Shown one piece after another: positions 8,719-17,180 of a stretch of 64,000 bases of DNA. This stretch comes from Sphingomonas citricola (GTDB lineage Bacteria > Pseudomonadota > Alphaproteobacteria > Sphingomonadales > Sphingomonadaceae): assembly GCF_019429535.1 (NCBI RefSeq), contig NZ_JAHXZM010000001.1:620001-684000 (forward strand), in the 5' to 3' direction. Under the pieces are notes generated by a model. The model did no database searches, was not told the DNA's origin, and saw nothing but the letters and a program-made list of their open reading frames with translations. How positions within the stretch are numbered: position 1 is the stretch's first letter; the number at the start of each line of letters is the position of its first letter. A program made the translations under genes and the position numbers.

Positions 8719-10191
8719 ATGACCGAGCAGTTCGACGTGATCATCGTGGGCGCTGGCCTGTCGGGGGTGGGCGCGGCCTATCACCTGCAGAAGAACTGCC
8801 CGGACCGAAGTTTCGCGATCCTGGAGGCGCGCGACGCGATCGGCGGCACGTGGGACCTGTTCCGCTATCCCGGCATCCGCTCCGACTCCGACATGCACAC
8901 GCTCGGATACGATTTTCGCCCCTGGACAAAGGCCAAGGCGATCGCCGACGGCCCGTCGATCCGCGAGTATATTCAAGAGACGGCGCAGGAATACGGCATC
9001 GATCGCCACATCCGCTTCGGCCAGCGCGTGAAGAGCGCTGTCTGGTCGACCGAGGATGCGGCGTGGACGCTCGAGGTCGAGCAGGGCGGCGAGCGGCGGC
9101 AGGTACGCTGCAATTTCCTCTACATGTGCTCGGGCTATTACGATTACGCGAAGGGCCATGCGCCCACTTTCGCGGGCACCGATCGCTTCGCCGGACGCAT
9201 CGTCCATCCGCAATTCTGGCCCGCCGACCTCGACTATGCGAACAAGAAGGTGATCGTGATCGGCAGCGGCGCGACCGCGGTCACGCTCGTCCCCGAAATG
9301 GCGAAGCAGGCCGCGCACGTGACGATGCTGCAACGCTCGCCGACCTATGTCGTGTCGCGCCCGGCGGAGGATGGCCTCGCCAATCGTCTGCGCCGCATGC
9401 TGCCGTCGAAGGCGGCCTACGGGGTCACGCGGTGGAAGAACGTGCTGTTCGGCATGCTGTTCTACAATCTCGCGCGCAAGCGGCCGGAGCGGACGAAGGA
9501 ACGCCTGCTCGGCATGGTGCGCGAGCATCTGGGCGCCGACTATGACGTGCAGACGCATTTCACCCCGCGCTACAATCCCTGGGATCAGCGCCTGTGTCTG
9601 GTCCCCGACGCCGATTTGTTCGACGCGATCAAGCGCGGTGACGCTTCGGTCGAAACCGACACGATCGATACGTTCACCGAGGACGGGATCAGGCTCGCCT
9701 CTGGCAAGGAGATTGCCGCGGACGTCGTGGTGACCGCGACGGGGCTCGAACTGGCGCTGATGGGTGGTGCGACGTTCAGCATCGACGGGAAGCCGGTTCG
9801 GTTGGCCGATTCGCTTCAGTACAAGGGAATGATGTTCTCCGACGTGCCGAACCTCGCGTTCACGTTCGGCTACACCAATGCGTCATGGACGCTGAAGGCT
9901 GATCTGGTCGCGCGCTACGTCTGCCGGCTGCTCAACGCGATGCGTCGCAAGGGCGTGCGCCAGGCAACCCCGCGCACGGGTGATGCGGCAATCGTCCCGC
10001 AACCGTTCGCCGATTTCTCGTCGGGCTATATTCAGCGCGCGATCGACAATCTGCCGCGCCAGGGCGATCGCAAGCCGTGGCGGCTCAACCAGAATTACGC
10101 GCTCGACGTAATGGCGCTGCGGTTCGGTTCGATCGAGAATGCGATGGAGTTCAGCAACCCCGTTGGCGACCGCCACAAAAAAGCCGCCTGA
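8719..10191 (+). CDS. Flavin-containing monooxygenase, Baeyer-Villiger type
   Basis: A 490-residue class B flavoprotein monooxygenase. An N-terminal FAD Rossmann motif (GAGLSGVGAA, about residue 11), the BVMO-like GGTWDLFRYPGIRSDSD, the signature FAGRIVHPQFW (matching FxGxxxHxxxW) and an NADPH Rossmann motif (GSGATAVTLVP) occur in order. It would insert oxygen into a ketone or oxidise a soft nucleophile with NADPH and O2; the substrate cannot be read from sequence. It stands alone after tamB, and its start lies just behind a hairpin that includes the ribosome binding site. Confidence 0.9.
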   Translation: MTEQFDVIIVGAGLSGVGAAYHLQKNCPDRSFAILEARDAIGGTWDLFRYPGIRSDSDMHTLGYDFRPWTKAKAIADGPSIREYIQETAQEYGIDRHIRFGQRVKSAVWSTEDAAWTLEVEQGGERRQVRCNFLYMCSGYYDYAKGHAPTFAGTDRFAGRIVHPQFWPADLDYANKKVIVIGSGATAVTLVPEMAKQAAHVTMLQRSPTYVVSRPAEDGLANRLRRMLPSKAAYGVTRWKNVLFGMLFYNLARKRPERTKERLLGMVREHLGADYDVQTHFTPRYNPWDQRLCLVPDADLFDAIKRGDASVETDTIDTFTEDGIRLASGKEIAADVVVTATGLELALMGGATFSIDGKPVRLADSLQYKGMMFSDVPNLAFTFGYTNASWTLKADLVARYVCRLLNAMRRKGVRQATPRTGDAAIVPQPFADFSSGYIQRAIDNLPRQGDRKPWRLNQNYALDVMALRFGSIENAMEFSNPVGDRHKKAA

Positions 10192-10198
10192 GGGCGGC
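10177..10198 (-). terminator. Rho-independent terminator, minus strand
   Basis: Read on the minus strand, GCCGCC-CTCA-GGCGGC is followed directly by TTTTTT. The T tract is present only on this strand, so it should terminate leftward transcription entering from the 10200-10400 intergenic region, although it overlaps the last codons of the rightward monooxygenase gene. Confidence 0.6.
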
Positions 10199-10225
10199 CG
10201 TCGCTGTTACGCCTCGACATAAAAT

Positions 10226-10275
10226 GGTTCGGACGAACCACCACGATCCGAAAATCGCAGTGAAACGTCCGAACC
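10226..10275 (-). repeat. 10-bp perfect inverted repeat in intergenic region
   Basis: GGTTCGGACG (10226-10235) is the exact reverse complement of CGTCCGAACC (10266-10275). The left arm overlaps a second palindrome, GGTTCGGACGAACC (10226-10239). Together with the terminator at 10177-10198 this suggests a structured leftward RNA. Confidence 0.5.
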
Positions 10276-10283
10276 GGCTGGTT

Positions 10284-10337
10284 TTACCAGGGCTTCAGGA
10301 TCGGCCCGGTGATCAGCGCGAAAACGAACGCGAGCAT
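10284..10337 (-). CDS. Candidate 17-residue hydrophobic microprotein
   Basis: On the minus strand an ATG preceded by GGGAG at a 7-base spacing opens the frame MLAFVFALITGPILKPW, followed by TAA. The first 14 residues are hydrophobic enough to insert in a membrane. The only other minus-strand signals near it are the inverted repeat at 10226-10275 and the terminator at 10177-10198, both downstream of it. No promoter is clear. It could be a real microprotein, the leader of a small RNA, or chance; the ribosome binding site and terminator are what favour a real gene. Confidence 0.35.
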   Translation of the reverse strand: MLAFVFALITGPILKPW

Positions 10338-10391
10338 AGTTTTTCTCCCAGAATTACCTTCCCGTCGGAAGGCCCGTTCTAGTTACGCGAT

Positions 10392-10447
10392 GTTAACGAC
10401 GTCGGCAACGTGGCTAACGCGTTGTTAACCATCTTCGTCGCTCTTAA
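10392..10447 (+). promoter_or_regulatory. Putative regulatory segment upstream of the EAL-domain gene
   Basis: Two GTTAAC palindromes lie at 10392-10397 and 10424-10429. The second is part of TTAACCAT, which resembles a CtrA half-site of alphaproteobacteria, and a further TTAA follows at about 10444. The spacing does not fit the full CtrA consensus (TTAA-N7-TTAA), so assignment to CtrA is tentative. Confidence 0.25.
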
Positions 10448-10482
10448 GCGATTCTTTAGTCCTCGCCGCCTAATCTGACGGC

Positions 10483-11766
10483 ATGAACGCGTCCTTTGGC
10501 AGTGCCCAGTTCATCCAATCGCTCCCGGTGCCGCGCGCCACCTGCCGATTCCACGTGCTCATTGAGGCCGCCAATTTCCCCTATCTGCGCCGTTATCTCG
10601 GCTGCGCGCGGGCGGACATGCTCGTCGAGGATATGGCGGCGCGCTTGCGCGGCGCGCTCGCCGACGCGCGCGTCCGCACGGTCGGGCGCAACCTGATCGA
10701 GCTCGACGTCGCGGGGGATGCGCCGCACGAACTCGACGCGTTGATGGCCGCGGCGTGCCGCGCCTTCGAGGCCCCACTCGACCTCGACGGCGAGAAGCAC
10801 CGCGTCAAGATCGTGATCGCGGGTGCGGTCGGCACGTGGCAGGCGGACGAGGTGACGCTTGCCGAGGAGGCCGAACGCGCCCTCGCCAAGGCGCGCGAAT
10901 ACGACAAGCCGGTCACGCAGGCGATCGAGGCACTGCCCCACGATGCGAAGAAGCTGGCCGAGGAACTCGACCTCGCGATCGGGCGCGACGAGCTGGTACT
11001 GTTCTACCAGCCCAAGGTCCATGCGCGTCGGCAGGAGATCACGAGCGCCGAGGCACTGATCCGCTGGCAGCATCCGACCCGCGGGCTCGTCCTGCCGGGC
11101 GATTTCATCCCGGTCGCGGAGCAGGCGCAGCTGATTCGCCGGCTCACGCTGTGGACGATCGAGCAGGCGATCCTCGACGCGGGGCGGCTGCGCGATCACG
11201 GCTACGACCTGCGCCTTTTCGTCAATATCTCGGGCCAGTTGCTGTCGGACGATTCGTTCGTCGCCAAGGCGTGCCGGATGGTCGCCGAAAGCGACGTCGC
11301 GCTCGGGTTCGAGGTGACCGAAACGTCGGTGATCCGCGATCCCGAGAGCGCGATCGCCAATCTGCAACGCTTCGCCGACATCGGCATCCGCGTCGCGATC
11401 GACGATTACGGCGCGGGTCTGTCGAGCCTCGCCTATCTGAAGCAATTGCCCGCACGCGAACTCAAGATCGACAAGCTGTTCGTAACGCAGCTGACCAGCT
11501 CGAACCGCGATCCTTTGATCGTGCGCTCGACGATCGATCTCGCGCACGCGCTCGACATGGAAGTCGTCGCGGAAGGGGTGGAGACGCACGCCGCGCTCGC
11601 GCTCCTGACCGTCATGGGTTGCGACATGGTCCAGGGTTTCCTGATCAGCCGGCCGATCGCCTTCGACGCCTTTGTCTCGTTCCTGCGCGAAGATCGTCAC
11701 CGTCGCGCACCCGAGACGACGCGAAACAGCTTCAACCGACTGGCGGCAACGTGGAAACGCGGCTGA
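10483..11766 (+). CDS. EAL-domain cyclic-di-GMP phosphodiesterase with degenerate GGDEF-like N-terminus
   Basis: A 427-residue cytoplasmic protein. The C-terminal EAL domain (about residues 165-410) has LVLFYQPKV, the signature E-A-L at residues 190-192, NISGQLLSD, FEVTETSVI, AIDDYGAGLSSLAYLK, LKIDKLFV and VVAEGVET, so the metal- and substrate-binding residues of an active phosphodiesterase are present. The first 160 residues resemble a GGDEF fold without a GGDEF signature. The hybrid kinase gene overlaps its last 16 bp and a receiver gene follows, so its activity is probably tied to this two-component pathway. Confidence 0.88.
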   Translation: MNASFGSAQFIQSLPVPRATCRFHVLIEAANFPYLRRYLGCARADMLVEDMAARLRGALADARVRTVGRNLIELDVAGDAPHELDALMAAACRAFEAPLDLDGEKHRVKIVIAGAVGTWQADEVTLAEEAERALAKAREYDKPVTQAIEALPHDAKKLAEELDLAIGRDELVLFYQPKVHARRQEITSAEALIRWQHPTRGLVLPGDFIPVAEQAQLIRRLTLWTIEQAILDAGRLRDHGYDLRLFVNISGQLLSDDSFVAKACRMVAESDVALGFEVTETSVIRDPESAIANLQRFADIGIRVAIDDYGAGLSSLAYLKQLPARELKIDKLFVTQLTSSNRDPLIVRSTIDLAHALDMEVVAEGVETHAALALLTVMGCDMVQGFLISRPIAFDAFVSFLREDRHRRAPETTRNSFNRLAATWKRG

Positions 11767-14156
11767 CGCGCCGCGCTGCTACCAAGCCGCTGCTATCAGC
11801 CGCCGCAGGCCTAGCGCTCGTCGCGGCAGCCTCACCGGGCAGCGGCCGCGGGCAGGCGGCGTATGATGCCGCGGTCGCGGAAGCGAAGGCCAGTATGTTC
11901 CTGTCCCCGCAGCGCGCGGAGGAAGCAGCCGTGCGGGCGGAGGCGATCGCACGGCACGATTTTTCCGATGCGACGCGGTCGCGCGGACAGGCCACTGCCT
12001 TGTGGCTGCGCGGAGAGGCGGCGGGACGTGCCGGCGATCCGCGGCGCGCGCTCGAACTCCTCGCGCGGGCAAGGGCGAAGACCGTCGCTACGATCCCCCG
12101 GTCGGAACTGGCGGCCGAAATCGTCTTGTCGGAAGGCGGCGTCCTGATCGACATGGGCCAGGTGACGCGCGCACTCCAGGCGTTGCAGGATGCGCACGAT
12201 CGCTTCGCCGAGCTGAAGCTGGAACGCGGACAGGCCAAGTCGCTCATCCTGCTCGCGATCCTCTACGACAGCGCGCGCGATCGCGCGGCGGCGCTGCGCT
12301 ATTTCGGGCAGGCGATCGATATCTTCGATCGCGATCCCCGCCTGTCGATCGCGATCATGAACGGCCGCGGCATGACGCTGACCGCGCTTGGCCGCTACCA
12401 ACAGGCGGAAGCCGATTTCATTCGCGCCGAACAATTGACTCGTCGCGTGCGCAGCGACGCCAATCTGCCGATCATCCTCGCGAACCTCGCCAACGTCCGA
12501 CTGCTCCAGTCGCATCTCGGCGCGGCGGATCAGGTGATCGCGCGCGGCCTCGCGCTCTCGCGCACCGGCGACGGCGCATTCGCGCGCCCGACCTTTCTGC
12601 GGCTGGCGGCGCAATCGGCATTCCAGCACGGCAATCTCGCACGTTCGCGCGCGCTGATCGACGAACGTTTCGCTGGGATCGACCTTGGCAAGACGATCCT
12701 GACCGAGCGAGACGACCACCAGACCGCCTACGCGATCTACGCCGCGTTCGGCGACGATCACCGGGCCTTGCAGCATCTAGCGGCGCTGAAGCGGCTCGAC
12801 GATCAGGCGACCGAGGTGGCGCGCTCGAACAGCGCCGCGCTCGCGGCGGCGCGGTTCGATTATGCCAACCAGGAGCTGCGTATCGCGAAGCTCAAGGCCG
12901 ACGAACTGCAGGCGACCGTCGCGCACGAGCGCGATCAGGCAAGCATGCAGCGGACGATCTTCGCGATCGCCGGGTTCGGTACGCTGGTGATCATCGCGCT
13001 GCTCGGCTTCGGCATGCTGACGCTCCGGCGTAGTCGCGATCGCCTACGCGCCGCGCGTGACAAGCTGGCGCGCGCGCTCGCGATCAAGACCGAATTCCTC
13101 GCCGCGACCAGCCACGAGATCCGCACGCCGCTGAACGGCATCCTCGGCATGACCGAGGTGATGATCGCCGACCGCACGCTCGACCCCGCCACGCAGGAAC
13201 GTCTGTCGGTGGTGCACGGCGCGGGCGTGACGATGCGCGCGCTGGTCGACGACATCCTCGACGTCGCGAAGATCGAGACGGGGAAGATGACGCTCGAGCA
13301 GGCGCCGCTCGATCTGCGGCGGGTGATCGACGAGGCGTGCCGGCTGTGGCGCGATCAGGCGGAGGCGAAACGCCTCGCCTTCGTGGTCGAGATCGACGCG
13401 TGCCCGGGCTGGATCGTCGGCGATGCGGTCCGGTTGCGTCAGATCGTCTTCAACCTGTTGTCGAACGCGGTGAAATTCACCCCCGCGGGCCATGTCAGCG
13501 TCGCGGTGCGCTGCGACGGTGACCGGTTCCAGGTCCGGGTCGCGGATACGGGCATCGGGATCGCGCCCGACGCTCATGAGATCATCTTCGATTCGTTCCG
13601 TCAGGCCGACGCGGGCACGACCCGGCAGTTCGGCGGCACGGGCCTGGGCCTGTCGATCTGTCGAAGCCTGTCGCGCGCGATGGGCGGTGACGTGACGGTG
13701 GAGAGCGCGCTGGGGGACGGGGCGGTGTTCACGCTCGACCTGCCGCTCGTCGCCGCCGACGCACCGGTGACGGCCGACGCCGCACCCCCCATCATGCTGG
13801 TCGCGCGCAGCCCGATCACGCGCGCGATGTTGAAGGCGCTGTTCGACGGCGAGGGCGAGGTGGTGATCGCGGGCGATCTGGTCGAAGCGCGGAACATGGC
13901 GCGCGAACGCGCGGTCCAGCGCGTGCTCGTCGACGCCGACGAAACGGTCCTCGACGGTGTCGGCGACATCCGCGCACTGGTCGATGCGGCGGGGGACGCG
14001 CCCGTCGCCTTGCTCACTCCTGCACTGGCGGACGAGCGGCGTACGCGCCTGTCCGCCTGCGGTGTCGCCGCGGTGATCGAGAAGCCGATAGGCAAAAAAC
14101 TACTAGTCGAGCGCGTCATGCGCGTCGAACGCGCCCTTGTGCGCGGCGCGGCTTAG
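11751..14156 (+). CDS. Hybrid sensor histidine kinase with TPR-type sensor region
   Basis: An 801-residue kinase read from the GTG at 11751, the first start that yields an N-terminal hydrophobic segment (KPLLSAAAGLALVAAAS). In order: an export signal or anchor, an extracytoplasmic region of TPR-like helical pairs (about residues 50-370), a membrane helix (IFAIAGFGTLVIIALLGFG), a HisKA domain with phospho-acceptor H455 in SHEIRTPLNG, and a HATPase domain (NLLSNAVKF, DTGIGIAPD, GGTGLGLSI). A C-terminal receiver-like domain follows; it ends in a conserved-looking EKPIGKK, but its acidic pocket is poorly conserved. TPR-sensor kinases often respond to envelope or peptide signals; the ligand here is unknown. 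Confidence 0.85.
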   Translation: METRLTRRAATKPLLSAAAGLALVAAASPGSGRGQAAYDAAVAEAKASMFLSPQRAEEAAVRAEAIARHDFSDATRSRGQATALWLRGEAAGRAGDPRRALELLARARAKTVATIPRSELAAEIVLSEGGVLIDMGQVTRALQALQDAHDRFAELKLERGQAKSLILLAILYDSARDRAAALRYFGQAIDIFDRDPRLSIAIMNGRGMTLTALGRYQQAEADFIRAEQLTRRVRSDANLPIILANLANVRLLQSHLGAADQVIARGLALSRTGDGAFARPTFLRLAAQSAFQHGNLARSRALIDERFAGIDLGKTILTERDDHQTAYAIYAAFGDDHRALQHLAALKRLDDQATEVARSNSAALAAARFDYANQELRIAKLKADELQATVAHERDQASMQRTIFAIAGFGTLVIIALLGFGMLTLRRSRDRLRAARDKLARALAIKTEFLAATSHEIRTPLNGILGMTEVMIADRTLDPATQERLSVVHGAGVTMRALVDDILDVAKIETGKMTLEQAPLDLRRVIDEACRLWRDQAEAKRLAFVVEIDACPGWIVGDAVRLRQIVFNLLSNAVKFTPAGHVSVAVRCDGDRFQVRVADTGIGIAPDAHEIIFDSFRQADAGTTRQFGGTGLGLSICRSLSRAMGGDVTVESALGDGAVFTLDLPLVAADAPVTADAAPPIMLVARSPITRAMLKALFDGEGEVVIAGDLVEARNMARERAVQRVLVDADETVLDGVGDIRALVDAAGDAPVALLTPALADERRTRLSACGVAAVIEKPIGKKLLVERVMRVERALVRGAA

Positions 14157-14220
14157 CGTAAGGTGTCGTAGTGATAGGCAACACGATCGCCACGGCACCT
14201 GCGCGGACACGGGAACGGGC

Positions 14221-14607
14221 ATGAGGGTTCTCTTCATCGAAGACGATCGCATGAACCGCAGGGTCGTGCGCGACATGCTCGACGTCGCCGGCGCGCAGAT
14301 GGAAGAGGCCGAGAGCGCCGAGATCGGGCTCGAGCGGATCGAGCACGAGGAGTTCGACATGCTCCTCGTCGATCTGCGGATGCCGGGCATGGATGGGCTG
14401 ACCGCGATCGGCCACATCCGCGCGCGCGGCGACGCGAAGGGCAGGCTGCCGATCATCGTCGTCACCGCCGATCGCGCGGTCGACCTGCGCGAACAATGCC
14501 TCGCCGCGGGCGCCGACGACGTCATCTTCAAACCCGTCGCGATGGACTCGCTGTTCGAGGCGATGGGCCGTCTGCTCGCCACCGGCGACGACGACGAACT
14601 GATCTAG
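14221..14607 (+). CDS. Single-domain response regulator (receiver protein)
   Basis: A 128-residue stand-alone receiver domain: acidic pocket E7-D8-D9 (IEDD), phospho-acceptor D51 in LLVDLRMPG, T in VVTAD and the switch lysine in FKPVA. It has no output domain, like CheY or Spo0F, so it would pass a signal by protein contact or phosphotransfer, probably from the hybrid kinase just upstream. The ATG at 14221 is used; the frame is open further upstream without receiver homology. Its stop codon overlaps the stop of the convergent methyltransferase gene. Confidence 0.9.
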   Translation: MRVLFIEDDRMNRRVVRDMLDVAGAQMEEAESAEIGLERIEHEEFDMLLVDLRMPGMDGLTAIGHIRARGDAKGRLPIIVVTADRAVDLREQCLAAGADDVIFKPVAMDSLFEAMGRLLATGDDDELI

Positions 14608-15452
14608 TCGAAACGCCCCGCCGGTCGGGGCAGTGCCGAGCCGTTCGCCTGCGCCGGTGACGCGCGGCGATCGGCGTCGTGTTCGGGCGAGGGGGCCCAG
14701 CCGGTCAGGAAGACGAGCTCGAACTGCTCGGACGTCCGGCCATCGGCGTCGGCGCGATCAGCGAACGCCGCCGCCGCGCGCGCCAACGTACCACGCGTGA
14801 GCGGCGATCGATCCCTCAGCACGTTGCCCGCCGCCATGCCGCGCACGTCGTCGAGCAGGCGACCGAGCGTCGCGTAGCGCACCGTCAGCGTCTCGCCATC
14901 CGCGACCGGCAGGCGGAACCCCGCGCGCAGCAACAGATCGCCGGCGGAGCGGACCTCGATCTGCGGATGGACGCGCACCGCCGGCCGCTCGGCTTCCGCC
15001 TCGCGCAGCACCGCCCGCAGCGTGGTGAGCGAGCCCGCGCCCAGGAATGCGCCCAGGAACAGCCCGCCCGGCCGCAGCACGCGCCGCACCAGCGTCATCG
15101 CGCCGGGCAGATCGTTGACCGTGTCGAGCGTACCCGCCGCCGCCACCAGGTCGAAGCTCGCGTCGGCGAAGGGCAGGCGGTCCTCGTCACCCTGAACGCC
15201 GTGCGCCGCCTTCGCGAAGCCGAAGCCGGGGTCGAACCGCGCAACGCGTGCGCCCGCGGGCGGGGCGAAGCCCGCGTCGAAGCAGCCAAGGTCGAGCACG
15301 TCGTCGAACCCGCGCAACACCGCCGACAGTCGCTCCTCGATGCCGTCGAGCATCACGGCGCGGACGAAGTCGTGATCGCGAAACGCCGGCGCGGCGCGGT
15401 CGCGTCGGCGCCGCCGCGCGGCACGGTCGAAGATTTCGGGTGGCGAGGTCAC
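14604..15452 (-). CDS. SAM-dependent methyltransferase (BioC-like)
   Basis: A 282-residue class I methyltransferase. The SAM-binding loop is VLDLGCFDAGF; later come GDEDRLPFADASFDLVAAAGTL-type motif II and LRPGGLFLGAF motif III. The reading starts at GTG 15452, giving MTSPPEIFDRAARRRRRDRAA, a beginning seen in BioC-like and NDUFAF5-like alphaproteobacterial proteins. The frame is open far upstream but overlaps comF there. The target is unknown: either malonyl-ACP in biotin synthesis or an arginine hydroxylation/methylation role as for NDUFAF5 is possible. Confidence 0.75.
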   Translation of the reverse strand: MTSPPEIFDRAARRRRRDRAAPAFRDHDFVRAVMLDGIEERLSAVLRGFDDVLDLGCFDAGFAPPAGARVARFDPGFGFAKAAHGVQGDEDRLPFADASFDLVAAAGTLDTVNDLPGAMTLVRRVLRPGGLFLGAFLGAGSLTTLRAVLREAEAERPAVRVHPQIEVRSAGDLLLRAGFRLPVADGETLTVRYATLGRLLDDVRGMAAGNVLRDRSPLTRGTLARAAAAFADRADADGRTSEQFELVFLTGWAPSPEHDADRRASPAQANGSALPRPAGRFD

Positions 15453-15521
15453 GGTTGCGCTTGTGGCGACGCCGCCGGCCCGCGACAAGGGGCGGGCGGG
15501 GGCAGGGGAGCATAGGCATTG

Positions 15522-16271
15522 ATGCGGGCGGCAGGCAGGCTGTTGGCGTTCGCGCGCGATCTCGCGCTCCCGCCGCGCTGCCCGGGGTGCGGGGAGATCG
15601 TCGGCGCGGCTCACCGTTTCTGCGCCACCTGCTGGTCGAGCCTGCGTTTCATCGGGCCGCCGTGGTGCGCCGCCTGCAACATACCGTTCGATCACGATCG
15701 CGGCGAGGCGGCGCGGTGCGCGCGCTGCATCGCCGAGCCGCCGGCGCACGCCGGGGTGCGCGCGGCGGTCGCTTACGGCGCGGTTGCGCGCACGGTGGCA
15801 CTGCGGCTCAAATATGCGCGCCGGACCGCTTATGCCGAGACGGCGGCGCGGCTGATGGCGCGTCACGTGCCAGACGACGCGACGTTGCTGATCCCGGTGC
15901 CGCTTCATCGCTGGCGGCTGTGGCGGCGCGGCTACAATCAGGCCGCGCTGATCGCCGATCATCTGTCGCGGCTGAGCGGCATTCCGGCCGACCGCACCAC
16001 GCTCGAGCGTTGCCGCGCCACCGCCCCACTGCGCGGTCATTCGCGCCGCGCGCGCGCGCAGGCGGTCCGCGCCGCGTTTCGCCTCCGCGCGGGCGAGGGG
16101 GCGGCGGCGCTTCGCGGGCAGCATGTCGTCTTGGTCGACGACGTCTATACCAGCGGCGCCACCACCGATGCCTGTATCGCGGTGCTGCGTCGCGGCGGCG
16201 TTGCGCGCGTCACCGTGCTCGCCTGGACGCGCGTGCTCGATGACGACGCCGCCGGCACTTCGACGGATTGA
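15522..16271 (+). CDS. ComF family phosphoribosyltransferase-like protein
   Basis: A 249-residue protein with an N-terminal zinc-ribbon-like cluster (CPGC, CATC, CAAC, CARC; about residues 22-75) and a type I phosphoribosyltransferase domain with the PRPP loop VVLVDDVYTSGATT (about residues 206-219). ComF proteins are linked to DNA uptake and to repair at stalled forks; the function in this group is not settled. ATG 15522 is used, one codon after a possible TTG. grxC follows closely downstream. Confidence 0.88.
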   Translation: MRAAGRLLAFARDLALPPRCPGCGEIVGAAHRFCATCWSSLRFIGPPWCAACNIPFDHDRGEAARCARCIAEPPAHAGVRAAVAYGAVARTVALRLKYARRTAYAETAARLMARHVPDDATLLIPVPLHRWRLWRRGYNQAALIADHLSRLSGIPADRTTLERCRATAPLRGHSRRARAQAVRAAFRLRAGEGAAALRGQHVVLVDDVYTSGATTDACIAVLRRGGVARVTVLAWTRVLDDDAAGTSTD

Positions 16272-16302
16272 CAAGCCGGGTACGCGACCACAGGTCGGTG
16301 GG

Positions 16303-16560
16303 ATGGCACAGGTCGAAATCTACACGAAGGCATTCTGCCCCTATTGCGCGCGCGCGCTGCGACTGCTCGGCGACAAGGGCGTCGTGGTCGATGAAACCGA
16401 CATCACGATGGATCGCGCCAAGCGCGAGGAGATGATCGGCCGCGCCAAAGGGCGTACCACGGTGCCGCAGATCTTCATCGACGGGCAGCACGTCGGCGGG
16501 TGCGACGACCTCGTCGCGCTGGAACGCGCGGGCAAGCTCGACCCGATGCTCGCCGCCTGA
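16303..16560 (+). CDS. grxC: Glutaredoxin 3
   Basis: An 85-residue glutaredoxin with the dithiol active site C12-P-Y-C15, the cis-proline motif TTVPQIFI and the GSH-binding GGCDDL near the C-terminus. It reduces protein disulfides using glutathione in the cytoplasm. Thirty bases separate it from the DUF1178 gene, and comF lies just upstream, so the three genes are probably one transcript. Confidence 0.93.
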   Translation: MAQVEIYTKAFCPYCARALRLLGDKGVVVDETDITMDRAKREEMIGRAKGRTTVPQIFIDGQHVGGCDDLVALERAGKLDPMLAA

Positions 16561-16589
16561 TCGACGCGCCCGTCGATTCGGATCAGTCG

Positions 16590-17018
16590 ATGATCGTTTT
16601 CGATCTGCGGTGCCCGGGCGACCACGTGTTCGAGGTGTGGTTCGGCTCCAGCGACGCCTACGAGGACCAGCGCGCGCGCGGACTGATCGCCTGTCCCACC
16701 TGCGGGTCGGTCGACATCGAAAAGGCAGTGATGGCGCCGCGCGTCGCCGCGAAGAGCAATAGCGCGCCTGCGCCCGCGAAGCTCGACCCCCAGGCGCTAC
16801 TCCAAGCGATCGCGGGCGCGCAGGCCGCGGCGCTCAAGAATTCGCGCTGGGTCGGCAAGAACTTCGCGGACGAGGCGCGTGCGATCCACGCCGGCGACAA
16901 GCCCGACGCGCTCATCCACGGCGAGGCCACACGCGAGGAAGCCCGCGCGCTGATCGACGACGGCGTTCCGGTCGCACCCCTGTTGGTGCCGGTGGTGCCG
17001 CCCGAAGCGTTGAATTGA
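16590..17018 (+). CDS. DUF1178 family protein
   Basis: A 142-residue protein with the DUF1178 pattern: start MIVFDLRCPGDHVFE.WF, then an isolated CPTCGS zinc-binding pair and a conserved ending in which ARAIHAGDKPDALIHGEAT and a long LVPVVPP stretch are seen. The function is unknown. Its stop codon is followed without a gap by the left repeat of the integrated element, so in an empty chromosome it would face the 3' end of tRNA-Arg directly. Confidence 0.9.
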   Translation: MIVFDLRCPGDHVFEVWFGSSDAYEDQRARGLIACPTCGSVDIEKAVMAPRVAAKSNSAPAPAKLDPQALLQAIAGAQAAALKNSRWVGKNFADEARAIHAGDKPDALIHGEATREEARALIDDGVPVAPLLVPVVPPEALN

Positions 17019-17037
17019 GCTGGCGCACCCGACAGGA
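17019..17037. repeat. attL: left 19-bp copy of the tRNA-Arg 3' end
   Basis: gctggcgcacccgacagga is identical to 44653-44671, where it forms the 3' end of tRNA-Arg (T-loop to CCA). The base before and the base after differ between copies, so the shared core is exactly 19 bp. This is the expected duplicated crossover site of a tRNA-targeting tyrosine integrase. Confidence 0.92.
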
Positions 17038-17048
17038 GTATAACTACC

Positions 17049-17065
17049 TGTTCGCGGTTGTTCGC
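17049..17065. repeat. Left copy of a 17-bp subterminal direct repeat (possible integrase arm site)
   Basis: tgttcgcggttgttcgc occurs here, 12 bp inside attL, and again in the same orientation at 44544-44560 inside the right end. A further shared word, tgtgggaacg, lies at 17167-17176 and 44589-44598. Such repeats near both ends fit arm-type binding sites for integrase or its directionality factor. Confidence 0.55.
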
Positions 17066-17180
17066 CACCGCTCGTCACCAAGGTGCCGTTCCCTCTTGGT
17101 TCGCCCTCCCTGTTCCGTTAATGTTCGTTGACGTTCGTCCCTAGCCGCGCGAATGTGGGGAAAATCTGTGGGAACGGACT

